Positions 37,695 through 45,676 of a DNA stretch of 64,000 bases are shown piece by piece. The translations under genes were made by a program, and so were the position numbers. Source of the DNA: CAMYLY01 sp036397755 (GTDB lineage Bacteria; Gemmatimonadota; Gemmatimonadetes; Gemmatimonadales; GWC2-71-9); the NCBI GenBank assembly GCA_036397755.1, contig DASWII010000061.1:1-64000 (forward strand), written 5' to 3'. The notes under the pieces were generated by a model. It made no database searches. It had not been told where the DNA came from and saw only the letters and a list, made by a program, of their open reading frames with translations. Positions within the stretch are counted from its first letter, which is position 1; each line of letters begins with the position of its first letter.

Positions 37695-38965
37695 GCACGA
37701 CTACCGTGGTCCCCCTCGCCACGTACCGCGACGAAACCCCGTATCCGTTCTGCCCCGGCTGCGGACACGGTCCGGCGCTTGATCGCCTGAACGAGGCGCT
37801 GGTCATGCTCGAACTCGATCCGCGCAAGGTCGTCCTGGTCAGTGACATCGGGTGCTCCGGCCTGTCGGATCAGTTCTTCCGGACGTCCGCGTTCCACGGA
37901 CTGCACGGTCGCAGCATCACCTATGCGACCGGCATCAAGCTCGCGCGTCCGGATCTCACGGTCATCGTGATCATGGGTGATGGCGGTACGGGAATCGGCG
38001 GTGCGCATCTCTTGAGTGCGGCGCGGCGGAACATCGGCATTACGATCCTCGTGCTCAACAACTTCAACTACGGCATGACGGGAGGGCAGCATTCCGCCAC
38101 AACGCCCTTGGGCGCCCTCACGGGCACGACGCCCGGGGGCAACCTCGAGCGGCCGCTGGACATCTGCGCGACGACGGCGGCCAACGGCGCGGGGTTCGTG
38201 TACCGGGGTACGAGCTTTGACCGCGATTTGTCCGAGCGGCTGGCCGAAGGCATCCGCCATCAGGGCCTCAGTGTGCTGGACGTCTGGGAGCTGTGCACGG
38301 CCCATTACGTGCCGCGGAACCGACTGTCCAAGAAGGCGCTCCTGGGCCTGTTGGAGGACCTCGGCCAGCGTACGGGGGTGTTGCGGCGCACGGACGCTCC
38401 CGAGTATACGGCGGCCTACCGACGCGCCGCCGGGGGTGAGCGAACTGCACGACTGCTTGCGCCGCCCGCTGTACGGCCGCGGTTCACCGCATCGCTCGAG
38501 CGACGGTATCATCTTGTCGTCGCCGGCTCCGCCGGCGGACGGGTGGGGCACGCCACCGCCGTGGTCGCGCGAGCAGGCATCCTGTGCGGGTTGTGGGCTG
38601 CCCAGCGCAACGACGTCCCCATCACCGTCAGATCGGGGTACAGCGTCGCCGAGTTGATCTTGAGTCCCGATCCCGTCGACTATGCCGGCATCGTGCGCCC
38701 GGAGGGGCTGGTGGTGCTGTCGGATGACGGTCTCAAGAAGGCTCAGCGGTATCTCGCGGTGATGAACGAGGAGAGCCGCGTGTTCGCATTGCCGCCGTTT
38801 GCCGACGTCACCACCCGGGCGGCCGTCACGGTGATCGACCCGAGCAAGGGTCCCACGCGAGTCGCCAAGGGCGACGTCGCGCTGGCGGCACTCGAGGCAG
38901 TGGTCCGGGAAACGGGATTGGTTCCCCTCGAAGCGCTGGACGAGAGTAGGAGGGCAGGAGAGTAG
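37691..38965 (+). CDS. korB: 2-oxoacid:ferredoxin oxidoreductase beta-gamma fusion
   Basis: A 424-residue protein. Residues 1-~250 are a beta subunit: CPGCGHG and SDIGCSG give cluster cysteines, and GDGGTGIGGAHL...LNNFNYGMTGGQ is the thiamine diphosphate site. From about residue 270, RYHLVVAGSAGGRVGHATAVVARAGILCG and NDVPITVRSGYSVAELILSPD form a gamma-subunit domain, which is normally a separate protein or fused to alpha. No frameshift is visible between them. The frame continues into the repeat tract: the last residues (SRRAGE) and the TAG stop are GTAGGAG-type sequence. Confidence 0.85.
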   Translation: MSTTTVVPLATYRDETPYPFCPGCGHGPALDRLNEALVMLELDPRKVVLVSDIGCSGLSDQFFRTSAFHGLHGRSITYATGIKLARPDLTVIVIMGDGGTGIGGAHLLSAARRNIGITILVLNNFNYGMTGGQHSATTPLGALTGTTPGGNLERPLDICATTAANGAGFVYRGTSFDRDLSERLAEGIRHQGLSVLDVWELCTAHYVPRNRLSKKALLGLLEDLGQRTGVLRRTDAPEYTAAYRRAAGGERTARLLAPPAVRPRFTASLERRYHLVVAGSAGGRVGHATAVVARAGILCGLWAAQRNDVPITVRSGYSVAELILSPDPVDYAGIVRPEGLVVLSDDGLKKAQRYLAVMNEESRVFALPPFADVTTRAAVTVIDPSKGPTRVAKGDVALAALEAVVRETGLVPLEALDESRRAGE

Positions 38966-39058
38966 GAGAGTAGGAGGGTAGGAGAACCATCTTCCTACCC
39001 TGCGACCCCTGACCATCTTACAATCCTACAACACTGCGACCTTACGATTCTGCAACCT
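38947..39058. repeat. GTAGGAGA/GTAGGAGG repeat with degenerate C-rich arm
   Basis: The plus-strand G-rich array covers the last codons of the oxidoreductase gene and continues to about 38985. After a short loop (AACCATC) it gives TTCCTACCCTG and then looser units (TTACAATCCTAC, CTTACGATTCTG) that reach almost to the Sel1 gene ribosome site. Arms pair over about 10 bases at the centre. Confidence 0.75.
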
Positions 39059-39080
39059 TGCGGTCCTTGAGGAGATTGTT

Positions 39081-40442
39081 ATGCGCTCGCCGTTTCACTC
39101 GCTGATGCTCGCCTTGGCTCTCCTGGTGACGATCGTGGCCGGAGCGAGGGCGCAGGGCAGTCAGGCGCTGCTCGATGAGGTCATGGTGTTGACCCCCCGC
39201 TCGTTGCGCGATTTGATGACGGTCGCCGAGTCCGGCGATACGACCGCGCAGGTCAAGGTGGGACTGGCATACTATTACGGGTACGGTGTCCAGTCGATAC
39301 CCGAGGAGGCTGCGCGCTGGTTCCGGCGTGCAGCCGAACGTGACTGTGCGGCAGGGCAACACATGTTGGGCGTGCAGTATCGAGACGGCAACGGAGTCGA
39401 TCAGGATGCGGGTGAGGCGCACCGGCTCTTGAGCGCCGCGGCGGAGCGTGGGTATCCCGACGCGCAGTACGACTTCGGGTTGATGCTGTTCGAAGGGACC
39501 GGGGTCCCGCAGAACTATCCCGAGGCCTTCGGCTGGTTCACGAAAGCTGCGGCGCAGGGTTCCCCCGGCGGGCGCACGTTCGTGGGGATCATGCTTGTGA
39601 ACGGGCTTGGCGTGAAGCAGGACCTCGCCGCGGGGCGGGACGCGTTGTTGGATGCTGCCAAACGCGGCAGCGTGATGGCGCAGGCTAACTTGGGGGCGCT
39701 GTATGCGAACGGGGTGGGCGTCGAGCAGAGCAACCGGGAGGCACTCGTCTGGTTCTACATGGCGGAGGCGGGCGGTTTCGGCGGGGTGAGCCAGTACATT
39801 GACGGCATGACGCAGGGGATGGCCGAGAGCGAGGTGGCCGACATTCGCCGCGAGGCCGAGCAGCGCACCCAGCGGTTCTTGTCCGAGGCCAACGGGGATG
39901 CGTCCGCCGGGGCTGGCCCGTCCCTGGTTCTCGACGCGGCGGCGGCGGCGGCACTCGAGGCTATCGGCGCGTCGTTGGTGCCTACGCTCACGGAGTTCGG
40001 CACGTTCACCATCGACGTCTTTCCGCAGGCGGGGCGCACCGGACGGGGGCGGGGCGCCGGCGGGCGCTCGTCGGCGGCCAGGAACACGCTCACCGACGTG
40101 AAACTCACCGGGTGCCGGCTGCACTTCGTCGAGGCGATTCTGCTGGATCCCGCGGGTCAGCCGGACCGATGGGAGTGGGTCATCGACCTCGCCGGCGTCG
40201 ACGCCTCCCAGCTCCGCGTGCAGCAGTGGGAACTCCCCGAGGGATGGCGTGCGGCGTCGGGCCAAGGGTTCGAGGTGTACCTGCGGGCGGCGCGAGACCG
40301 CTCGGGTCGTCCCGTGAGAGGTGTGGCGGCCGACGGGCGGACGGAGGAACTGAAGGCCGGCCTGCACTTCCGCGACCGCGAACACGCGGACATCGTGTTG
40401 GAGAAAGTGCGGGAGATCGTCGAGATTTGTGGAGGCGGGTAG
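39081..40442 (+). CDS. Secreted Sel1-repeat protein
   Basis: A 453-residue protein with signal peptide (LMLALALLVTIVAGARAQ). Five Sel1-type repeats follow at about residues 52-240, each of the form AQxxLGxxYxxGxGVxxDxxEAxxWFxxAAxxG (written here as a pattern). The last third is unlike any family I know and has a Gly/Arg-rich linker near residue 320. Sel1 repeats mediate protein-protein contacts. ATG 39081 lies seven bases after GAGGAG. The final Gly codons and TAG stop begin a G-quadruplex-like repeat tract. Confidence 0.85.
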   Translation: MRSPFHSLMLALALLVTIVAGARAQGSQALLDEVMVLTPRSLRDLMTVAESGDTTAQVKVGLAYYYGYGVQSIPEEAARWFRRAAERDCAAGQHMLGVQYRDGNGVDQDAGEAHRLLSAAAERGYPDAQYDFGLMLFEGTGVPQNYPEAFGWFTKAAAQGSPGGRTFVGIMLVNGLGVKQDLAAGRDALLDAAKRGSVMAQANLGALYANGVGVEQSNREALVWFYMAEAGGFGGVSQYIDGMTQGMAESEVADIRREAEQRTQRFLSEANGDASAGAGPSLVLDAAAAAALEAIGASLVPTLTEFGTFTIDVFPQAGRTGRGRGAGGRSSAARNTLTDVKLTGCRLHFVEAILLDPAGQPDRWEWVIDLAGVDASQLRVQQWELPEGWRAASGQGFEVYLRAARDRSGRPVRGVAADGRTEELKAGLHFRDREHADIVLEKVREIVEICGGG

Positions 40443-40476
40443 GAGGGTCGGAGGGTCGGAGGGTAGGAGGGTATGG
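40437..40476 (+). repeat. GTAGGAGG/GTCGGAGG repeat with G-quadruplex pattern
   Basis: Five GGG runs (40437, 40445, 40453, 40461, 40469) are separated by 5-base loops TAGGA, TCGGA, TCGGA and TAGGA. The TAG stop of the Sel1 gene (40440-40442) is the first loop. There is no inverted arm. The phosphofructokinase GTG follows at 40501. Confidence 0.85.
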
Positions 40477-40500
40477 TCACTTGCGAATGGACTTTTCCTC

Positions 40501-41697
40501 GTGAACGCGTCCAAGCCGACGATTGGAATTCTGACCGGCGGAGGCGACGTCCCCGGCCTCAACCCGGCGATCTGGGCCATTACGATGCGAGCGGAGCGCG
40601 AGGGGTATCGCATCCTCGGTATCCGTCGAGGCTGGGCCGGGCTCGTCGACTTCGTACCCGATCCGTCGATCGATAACTCGGAGCACATCGTTCCGCTTAC
40701 CGAGGTCGGCGTATTCCGCAGTGCGCGAACCGGGGGCACGTTTCTCCACACCTCCCGCACGCGTCCCAGCCACCTGCCGCGAGATCTCGTGCCTGAGCGC
40801 GCGGCCGACACCTACACGGCCGACATCAACGACGTCACTCCGCTCGTGCTCGAGAACCTCGAGTATCTGGGCATCGACTATCTCGTCCCCATCGGCGGTG
40901 ACGACACCCTGAGCTACGCGCAGCGCCTCCACGAACTGGGGGTGAAGATCGTCGCGATCCCGAAGACGATGGACAACGACGTTCCCGGCACCGACTACTG
41001 CATCGGATTCGGTACCTGTATCACTCGCACCATCGAGCTGGCGAACCGACTCCGCACGTCGGCCGGATCGCACGAGCGCTTTCTTGTGGTGGAGGTGTTC
41101 GGGCGCTATGCCGGTTTCACCGCGCTGCTGCCGACGATGGCGGGCGCCGCCGATCGCTGTGTCATTCCGGAATACCCGTTCGACATGGAGCATCTGACCG
41201 AGCTGCTCTCCTACGACCGGAACCGGAAATCGAGTCGCTACTCGGTCGTGCTCGTCTCGGAAGGCGCGCGATTCACGCAAGCGAGCGAGATGATGTTCGA
41301 GAGTGACGAGACGGACCAATATGGCCATCGCAAGCTGGGAGGCGTCGGCGACGTGATTGCCATGGGGTTGAAGGACCTCTCCCCCAAGTACAACAGTGGT
41401 CGCACCGTCGAGGTGCTCACGCAGCGACTCGGCTATCTCGTTCGCTCCGGAGACCCGGACTCCATGGACTCCATCGTACCGACGGCCTTCGGTAACATCG
41501 CCATGGATCTCATTCTCGCGGGGCGAACCGGCCGTCTCACGAGCCTGAAGCGTGGACGCTATACCGACGTTCCGATCGAGGAGGTGACGGCTATCAAGAA
41601 GACCGTCAATGTGGAGAAGTACTACTCGACGGACCGCCTGCGCCCGAAATTCCATACGTTCGGTGGTCAGACGGTCTTCTTGATCACCGAAGACTGA
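40501..41697 (+). CDS. pfp: 6-phosphofructokinase, probably pyrophosphate-dependent
   Basis: A 398-residue PFK-family enzyme. The N-terminal LTGGGDVPGLN binds phosphate. Two residues that separate ATP from PPi users are both PPi-like: Asp135 in GGDDT (ATP enzymes have Gly) and Lys155 in PKTMDND (ATP enzymes have Gly). The catalytic Asp is in MDND. It phosphorylates fructose 6-phosphate reversibly with PPi. Start: GTG 40501; no clear ribosome site because the upstream spacer is repeat-derived. Confidence 0.88.
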   Translation: MNASKPTIGILTGGGDVPGLNPAIWAITMRAEREGYRILGIRRGWAGLVDFVPDPSIDNSEHIVPLTEVGVFRSARTGGTFLHTSRTRPSHLPRDLVPERAADTYTADINDVTPLVLENLEYLGIDYLVPIGGDDTLSYAQRLHELGVKIVAIPKTMDNDVPGTDYCIGFGTCITRTIELANRLRTSAGSHERFLVVEVFGRYAGFTALLPTMAGAADRCVIPEYPFDMEHLTELLSYDRNRKSSRYSVVLVSEGARFTQASEMMFESDETDQYGHRKLGGVGDVIAMGLKDLSPKYNSGRTVEVLTQRLGYLVRSGDPDSMDSIVPTAFGNIAMDLILAGRTGRLTSLKRGRYTDVPIEEVTAIKKTVNVEKYYSTDRLRPKFHTFGGQTVFLITED

Positions 41698-41914
41698 CCG
41701 CCCCCTCGCCACGGGAGTCGCTGGGCGGTGACGGTGTCACAAGATCCGGAAGTCGGTCGTGCCGAACCTTGCGGCGGTGGTCGTCAACCATCGTTGGAGC
41801 GGCTGGCGTCGGATCGGTTGGAGACTGCGCAGGTGTGGGCCGACGCGCTGGCGAACCCCGCAGGAGCACGGAGTACCGGTCCGTCTCTTGTCCGTCCTGG
41901 ATGGCACGCTACAA

Positions 41915-41988
<74 letters not shown>

Positions 41989-42030
41989 GAAATGGGAACT
42001 TCAGAGCCCGCGGTACGGCGGGCCCGCCAG

Positions 42031-42104
42031 TCGGGGCGCCGGGATTTGAACCCGGGACCTCTTGCTCCCGAAGCAAGCGCGCTACCGAGCTGCGCCACGC
42101 CCCG
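42031..42104 (-). tRNA. tRNA-Pro (anticodon CGG)
   Basis: 74 bases. Acceptor CGGGGCG/CGCCCCG, anticodon arm CTTGC-TTCGGGA-GCAAG, T-arm CCGGG-TTCAAAT-CCCGG. All stems are perfect; CCA is not encoded. Confidence 0.95.
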
Positions 42105-42165
42105 ATGGAGGCGGACCGGCGGGCAGGCGGACAGTTTGCTGCCCGCCGTTCCGCCTTCCCGCCAG

Positions 42166-42239
<74 letters not shown>

Positions 42240-42243
42240 GCAG

Positions 42244-42317
42244 TGGGCGGTACAAGACTCGAACTTGTGGCCTCCACGATGTCAACGTGGCGCTCTAACC
42301 AACTGAGCTAACCGCCC
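42244..42317 (-). tRNA. tRNA-Val (anticodon GAC)
   Basis: 74 bases. Acceptor GGGCGGT/ACCGCCC, anticodon arm CCACG-TTGACAT-CGTGG, T-arm ACAAG-TTCGAGT-CTTGT. It is only four bases from tRNA-Arg(ACG), so both must be cut from a shared precursor. Confidence 0.95.
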
Positions 42318-42389
42318 AAGACGACCGTAGGACGGTAAAAGCGGCACGACGGTACCGTACCGTCCTACCGTCCCACCGTCCTACGTCAG
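42318..42389. repeat. GTAGGACG-type repeat hairpin between tRNA genes
   Basis: The spacer between tRNA-fMet and tRNA-Val carries 8-bp units GTAGGACG on one side and CGTCCTAC/CGTCCCAC on the other, with an ACGGTACCGT palindrome near the middle. It is an inverted, tandem structure like the other repeat elements but with a C at position 7 of the unit, and it sits within a tRNA transcript. Confidence 0.75.
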
Positions 42390-42463
42390 TAGCGGGGGCG
42401 GGATTTGAACCCGCGACCTCCGGGTTATGAGCCCGGCGAGCTACCAGACTGCTCCACCCCGCG
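42390..42463 (-). tRNA. Initiator tRNA-fMet (anticodon CAT)
   Basis: 74 bases. The anticodon arm CCGGG-CTCATAA-CCCGG has the three G-C pairs diagnostic of initiator tRNA, and the first acceptor pair is mismatched (C1 against U72; C1-A72 in E. coli). T-arm GCGGG-TTCAAAT-CCCGC. CCA is not encoded. Confidence 0.95.
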
Positions 42464-42534
42464 TCGCAGATGTCCGTGAGCGGCTTGACGCCGCGTTCGA
42501 TCTTCCGGGTCAGGGCTTCAGCCCTGCTTTCGAG

Positions 42535-42607
42535 AGCGGGAAACGGGACTCGAACCCGCGACCCCAACCTTGGCAAGGTTGTGCTCTACCAGCTGAGCTA
42601 TTCCCGC
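42535..42607 (-). tRNA. tRNA-Gly (anticodon GCC)
   Basis: 73 bases. Acceptor GCGGGAA/TTCCCGC, anticodon arm CAACC-TTGCCAA-GGTTG, T-arm GCGGG-TTCGAGT-CCCGT (one G-U pair). Confidence 0.95.
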
Positions 42608-42719
42608 AGCGTCGAGGAAACTACCTGGATTGCCCGCCGCATTCCATCCCCATGGATCCACTGCTGGATTCCCCGAGCCGGCTCGAAGCGACTTGCCCCT
42701 CACTTACCGTCTTGGAACA

Positions 42720-42792
42720 TGGAGGCGAGGGGAATCGAACCCCTGACCTCGTGAATGCCATTCACGCGCTCTCCCAACTGAGCTACGCCCCC
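42720..42792 (-). tRNA. tRNA-Ala (anticodon GGC)
   Basis: 73 bases. Acceptor GGGGGCG/CGCCTCC (one G-U pair), anticodon arm CGTGA-ATGGCAT-TCACG, T-arm AGGGG-TTCGATT-CCCCT. It is the first tRNA of the cluster on the minus strand and divergent from the sigma factor gene. Confidence 0.95.
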
Positions 42793-42970
42793 ATTATATT
42801 AAATGGTTCTCCGAACCTTGCTCCTCTCGGGAGAAGCATGGCAAGCTAGCCGGCACGGGCAGCAGGTGTCAAGCGTTTCGGCCGCACGGGGTGGACCATC
42901 GGGCGCGTTTCGGGGTATGCCGAGCGAGGTGGTAGCGGAGACGCGTACCAGACTGCATGTTCGGCCGGCG

Positions 42971-42996
42971 TTGACACGCTTGCCCGCGACTATAAG
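42971..42996 (+). promoter_or_regulatory. Possible promoter of the sigma factor gene
   Basis: TTGACA (42971-42976) and TATAAG (42991-42996) are good hexamers, but the spacer is only 14 bases against the usual 16-18. It is 15 bp upstream of the ATG, so a transcript from it would be nearly leaderless. Tentative. Confidence 0.3.
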
Positions 42997-43010
42997 GCGA
43001 TTGCATACAC

Positions 43011-43949
43011 ATGGCGGAACGTAAGTCACGAACAGCGAAGGCTCCCAAAGCGCCGGCTCCAGCCAAGGCTGCGAAGAAGAAGCGGCGCCGGCGCTCGGCG
43101 GCACCGATCGCGGTCAACGAGGACGATCGCGACTTGCTCGACCAGTACCTCTTCGAGGTGAGCAAGACGCCGTTGCTCACTCCCAAGGAGGAAATCGAGC
43201 TTGCCAAGAAGGTCCGCGCCGGTGATCACGAGGCGATGCAGGAACTCGCCAAGCGCAACCTCCGGTTCGTGATCTCGGTGGCCAAGAAATACCAGAATCG
43301 CGGGCTCCCGCTCACCGATCTGATCGGTGAGGGCAACGTCGGGCTGCTCACGGCGGCCCGAAAGTTCGATCCCGATCAGGGCGTGAAGTTCATCTCCTAT
43401 GCCGTCTGGTGGATCCGCCAGGCGATCCTGGCCTCGCTCGCCCGGCAGGGCCGCACCGTCCGTGTGCCGCTCAACCGGACGGCCGACCTGTCCAAGATCG
43501 TGAAGACTGCCGAGGCGCTCCGTCAGGAGCTTCGACGCGAGCCCACGCCGGAGGAGATTTCCAAGGCGACGGGACTCTCGCTCGAGGTCGTGCAGTCGCT
43601 CGCGGCGCTCAATACCGGCGAGGTGCGGTTGGATGCACCGCTGGATCCCGAAGGCGATCGCGCGCTGATCGAACGCTTCATTGCCGAAGACCTTCCGGAC
43701 ACCGAAGAAGCAACGATGGAGCGGTTCTTGAGCGACGAAGTCGAGCAGGCCCTCCAGACGCTCCCGGCGCGCGACGCCCGGGTGCTGCGGCTCTACTTTG
43801 GGCTGGACGGTGGCCGCGAGCACACGCTCGAAGAGATCGGGGGCATGCTTGGCGTGACTCGTGAGCGCGTTCGCCAATTGCGCGACCGCGCCCTGAAGCG
43901 ACTCCGCGAAGGCGACGTGGGCAAGGCCCTCTCGAGCTTCGCGGCGTAG
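43011..43949 (+). CDS. RNA polymerase sigma-70 factor, RpoD/SigA type, short form
   Basis: A 312-residue sigma factor. Residues 3-32 are a Lys/Arg/Ala/Pro-rich basic tail instead of region 1.1. Region 1.2 follows (DLLDQYLFEVSKTPLLTPKEE), then region 2 (NLRFVISVAKKYQNRGLPLTDLIGEGNVGLL, KFISYAVWWIRQAI), region 3 and region 4.2 with a helix-turn-helix (LEEIGGMLGVTRERVRQLRDRALKRLR). The -10-recognition helix is that of primary sigma factors, so it should read normal sigma-70 promoters. Its length is closer to group 2 or cyanobacterial-type factors than to full RpoD. It may be the housekeeping sigma or an alternative one. Confidence 0.9.
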   Translation: MAERKSRTAKAPKAPAPAKAAKKKRRRRSAAPIAVNEDDRDLLDQYLFEVSKTPLLTPKEEIELAKKVRAGDHEAMQELAKRNLRFVISVAKKYQNRGLPLTDLIGEGNVGLLTAARKFDPDQGVKFISYAVWWIRQAILASLARQGRTVRVPLNRTADLSKIVKTAEALRQELRREPTPEEISKATGLSLEVVQSLAALNTGEVRLDAPLDPEGDRALIERFIAEDLPDTEEATMERFLSDEVEQALQTLPARDARVLRLYFGLDGGREHTLEEIGGMLGVTRERVRQLRDRALKRLREGDVGKALSSFAA

Positions 43950-44077
43950 CCAAGCCCTCCGCACCTTCGACGGCCTCGTCGCTCGGTGAGTGGCGGGGCC
44001 GTGTCGCGTGCGGCACGCCGCATGCACCCCCCGGTTCCACACTAGCCACCTTCCGGGTCGACGCCTAACTTCGCCAC

Positions 44078-44869
44078 GTGCAAGCACTCCCGGCCTTTTT
44101 CCGACCGACTGAGAGCAGATCCGCACAGCGCGTCCAGCAGTGGATGCTGGCGGTGGGCCGTGGCGCGGCGTTCCTGTACGATGTGGCGCGCAGCGCCCGC
44201 GACGGCGCGACGTGGCTCCCGCTCACGCTCATTCAGATGCGTCGCCTCGGCGTGCAGTCGCTGCCGATTGGGCTCTTCATTGCGGTCTTCACGGGCATCG
44301 TGCTGGCGTTGCTCTCGTCATACAGCTTCTCCGGCGCCGTCCCGCTCTACTTCGTCGGAACGCTCGTCGGCAAGACCATCATGATGGAGCTCGCGCCGGT
44401 CTTGACCGGGTTGGCGCTGGCAGGACGGGTCGGGGCGAATATCGCGGCCGAGGTGGGCACGATGCGGGTCACGGAGCAGGTGGACGCTCTGGAGACGCTG
44501 GCGTACGATCCCCTGGCCTACCTCGTCGTGCCTCGGGTGCTCGCCGCAACCCTCATGTTCCCTGTCGTGGTAGCACTGGCCATGGCGACCGGCGTTGTCT
44601 CGGGGTGGATCACCGCCGGGAGCTTGCTCCACCTGTCCACCAATGAATTCGTCAAAGGGCTACGGCTGTTCTACGAGTTCAAGGACATATGGTTCGGGTT
44701 GGTCAAGAGCATGTCGTTCGGGTTTGCGATTGCCCTCATCGGGTGCTTCAAGGGCCTCCGCACGATGGGTGGCGCCGAAGGAGTCGGCCGGTCCACGACC
44801 GAGGCCGTGGTGCTCGGGGCGTCGCTGATTCTCGTGCTCGATGCTTTCTGGGCGGTGGTGCTGCTGTGA
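44078..44869 (+). CDS. mlaE: MlaE-family phospholipid ABC transporter permease
   Basis: A 263-residue MlaE/YrbE permease: five hydrophobic segments with the conserved LAPVLTGLALAGRVGANIAAEVGTMRVTEQVDALETL and FGFAIALIGCFKGLRTMGGAEGVG motifs. With MlaF and MlaD it moves phospholipids between inner and outer membranes. The start is a GTG. It is the first gene of mlaEFD; no mlaB or mlaC is present here. Confidence 0.93.
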   Translation: MQALPAFFRPTESRSAQRVQQWMLAVGRGAAFLYDVARSARDGATWLPLTLIQMRRLGVQSLPIGLFIAVFTGIVLALLSSYSFSGAVPLYFVGTLVGKTIMMELAPVLTGLALAGRVGANIAAEVGTMRVTEQVDALETLAYDPLAYLVVPRVLAATLMFPVVVALAMATGVVSGWITAGSLLHLSTNEFVKGLRLFYEFKDIWFGLVKSMSFGFAIALIGCFKGLRTMGGAEGVGRSTTEAVVLGASLILVLDAFWAVVLL

Positions 44870-44908
44870 CGAGGCCATCCAGCGGTCGGGGCATGGGGAG
44901 GTGAGGTC

Positions 44909-45676
44909 GTGATCGCCTTCCGCGACCTGCACAAGGCGTTCGGTCCGAAGCGGGTCCTCGCCGGCTTTTCGCTCGAGGTCCCGGAGGGGGAGACGACGGT
45001 GATCATCGGCTACTCCGGAAGCGGCAAGAGTGTGGCGCTCAAGCACGTGGTCGGGCTGATCACTCCGGATCGGGGTGAGGTGGAGGTGGACGGACAGGTG
45101 GTGGATCGCTTGGATCGTGACGCGCTGATGACGATGCGAGGGCAGGTGGGTTTCGTGTTTCAGTTTGCCGCCCTGTTCGACTCGATGACGGTTCGCCAGA
45201 ACATCACGCTGGGGCTGAAGCGGCGCGGACTCGGTGAGCGGGACCAGGACGAGCGCGTACGGGAGTCGCTGGCGCTCGTGGATATGCAGGGCAGTGAGGA
45301 TCGGTATCCGGCGGAACTCTCGGGCGGCATGCGGAAGCGCGTCGGGATCGCCCGGGCGATTGCCTTGCGCCCGCGGTACATTCTTTACGACGAGCCCACC
45401 ACGGGGTTGGACCCGGTGACGTCCTCGGTCATCAACGAGCTCATGATCCGGACCCGCGAGCGATTGGGGGTGACGGGAATCGTGGTGACACACGACATGC
45501 GCAGCGCGTACACCGTCGGCGACCGCATTGCGATGCTGTACAGGGGGGCCGTGCGGCAGGTGGGCACGGTGGAGCAGATCCAGCGCACCCACGACCCGAT
45601 CGTACGCCAGTTCATCGAGGGTCGGCCCGAGGCGGCGGAGGATGCGGAGAGCACCCTGGCGGAGGCCGGCGCGTGA
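44909..45676 (+). CDS. mlaF: MlaF-family phospholipid ABC transporter ATPase
   Basis: A 255-residue ATPase. Walker A GYSGSGKS (34-41), signature ELSGGMRKRVGIARAIAL and Walker B ILYDEPTTGLDP are all present; the GMRKR form of the signature is typical of MlaF. The C-terminus (RPEAAEDAESTLAEAGA) is an extension of the kind that contacts MlaB in E. coli, although MlaB is absent here. GTG start. Its stop overlaps mlaD (GTGA). Confidence 0.93.
   Translation: MIAFRDLHKAFGPKRVLAGFSLEVPEGETTVIIGYSGSGKSVALKHVVGLITPDRGEVEVDGQVVDRLDRDALMTMRGQVGFVFQFAALFDSMTVRQNITLGLKRRGLGERDQDERVRESLALVDMQGSEDRYPAELSGGMRKRVGIARAIALRPRYILYDEPTTGLDPVTSSVINELMIRTRERLGVTGIVVTHDMRSAYTVGDRIAMLYRGAVRQVGTVEQIQRTHDPIVRQFIEGRPEAAEDAESTLAEAGA

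Noticed and set aside
42793..42798. TATAAT upstream of tRNA-Ala as a -10 box
   Set aside because: It abuts the mature tRNA 5' end, so transcription from it would start within the tRNA; no matching -35 was found.
43950..44077. Frames on both strands after the sigma factor gene
   Set aside because: Short, overlapping shadows of the flanking genes; no good start or motif.
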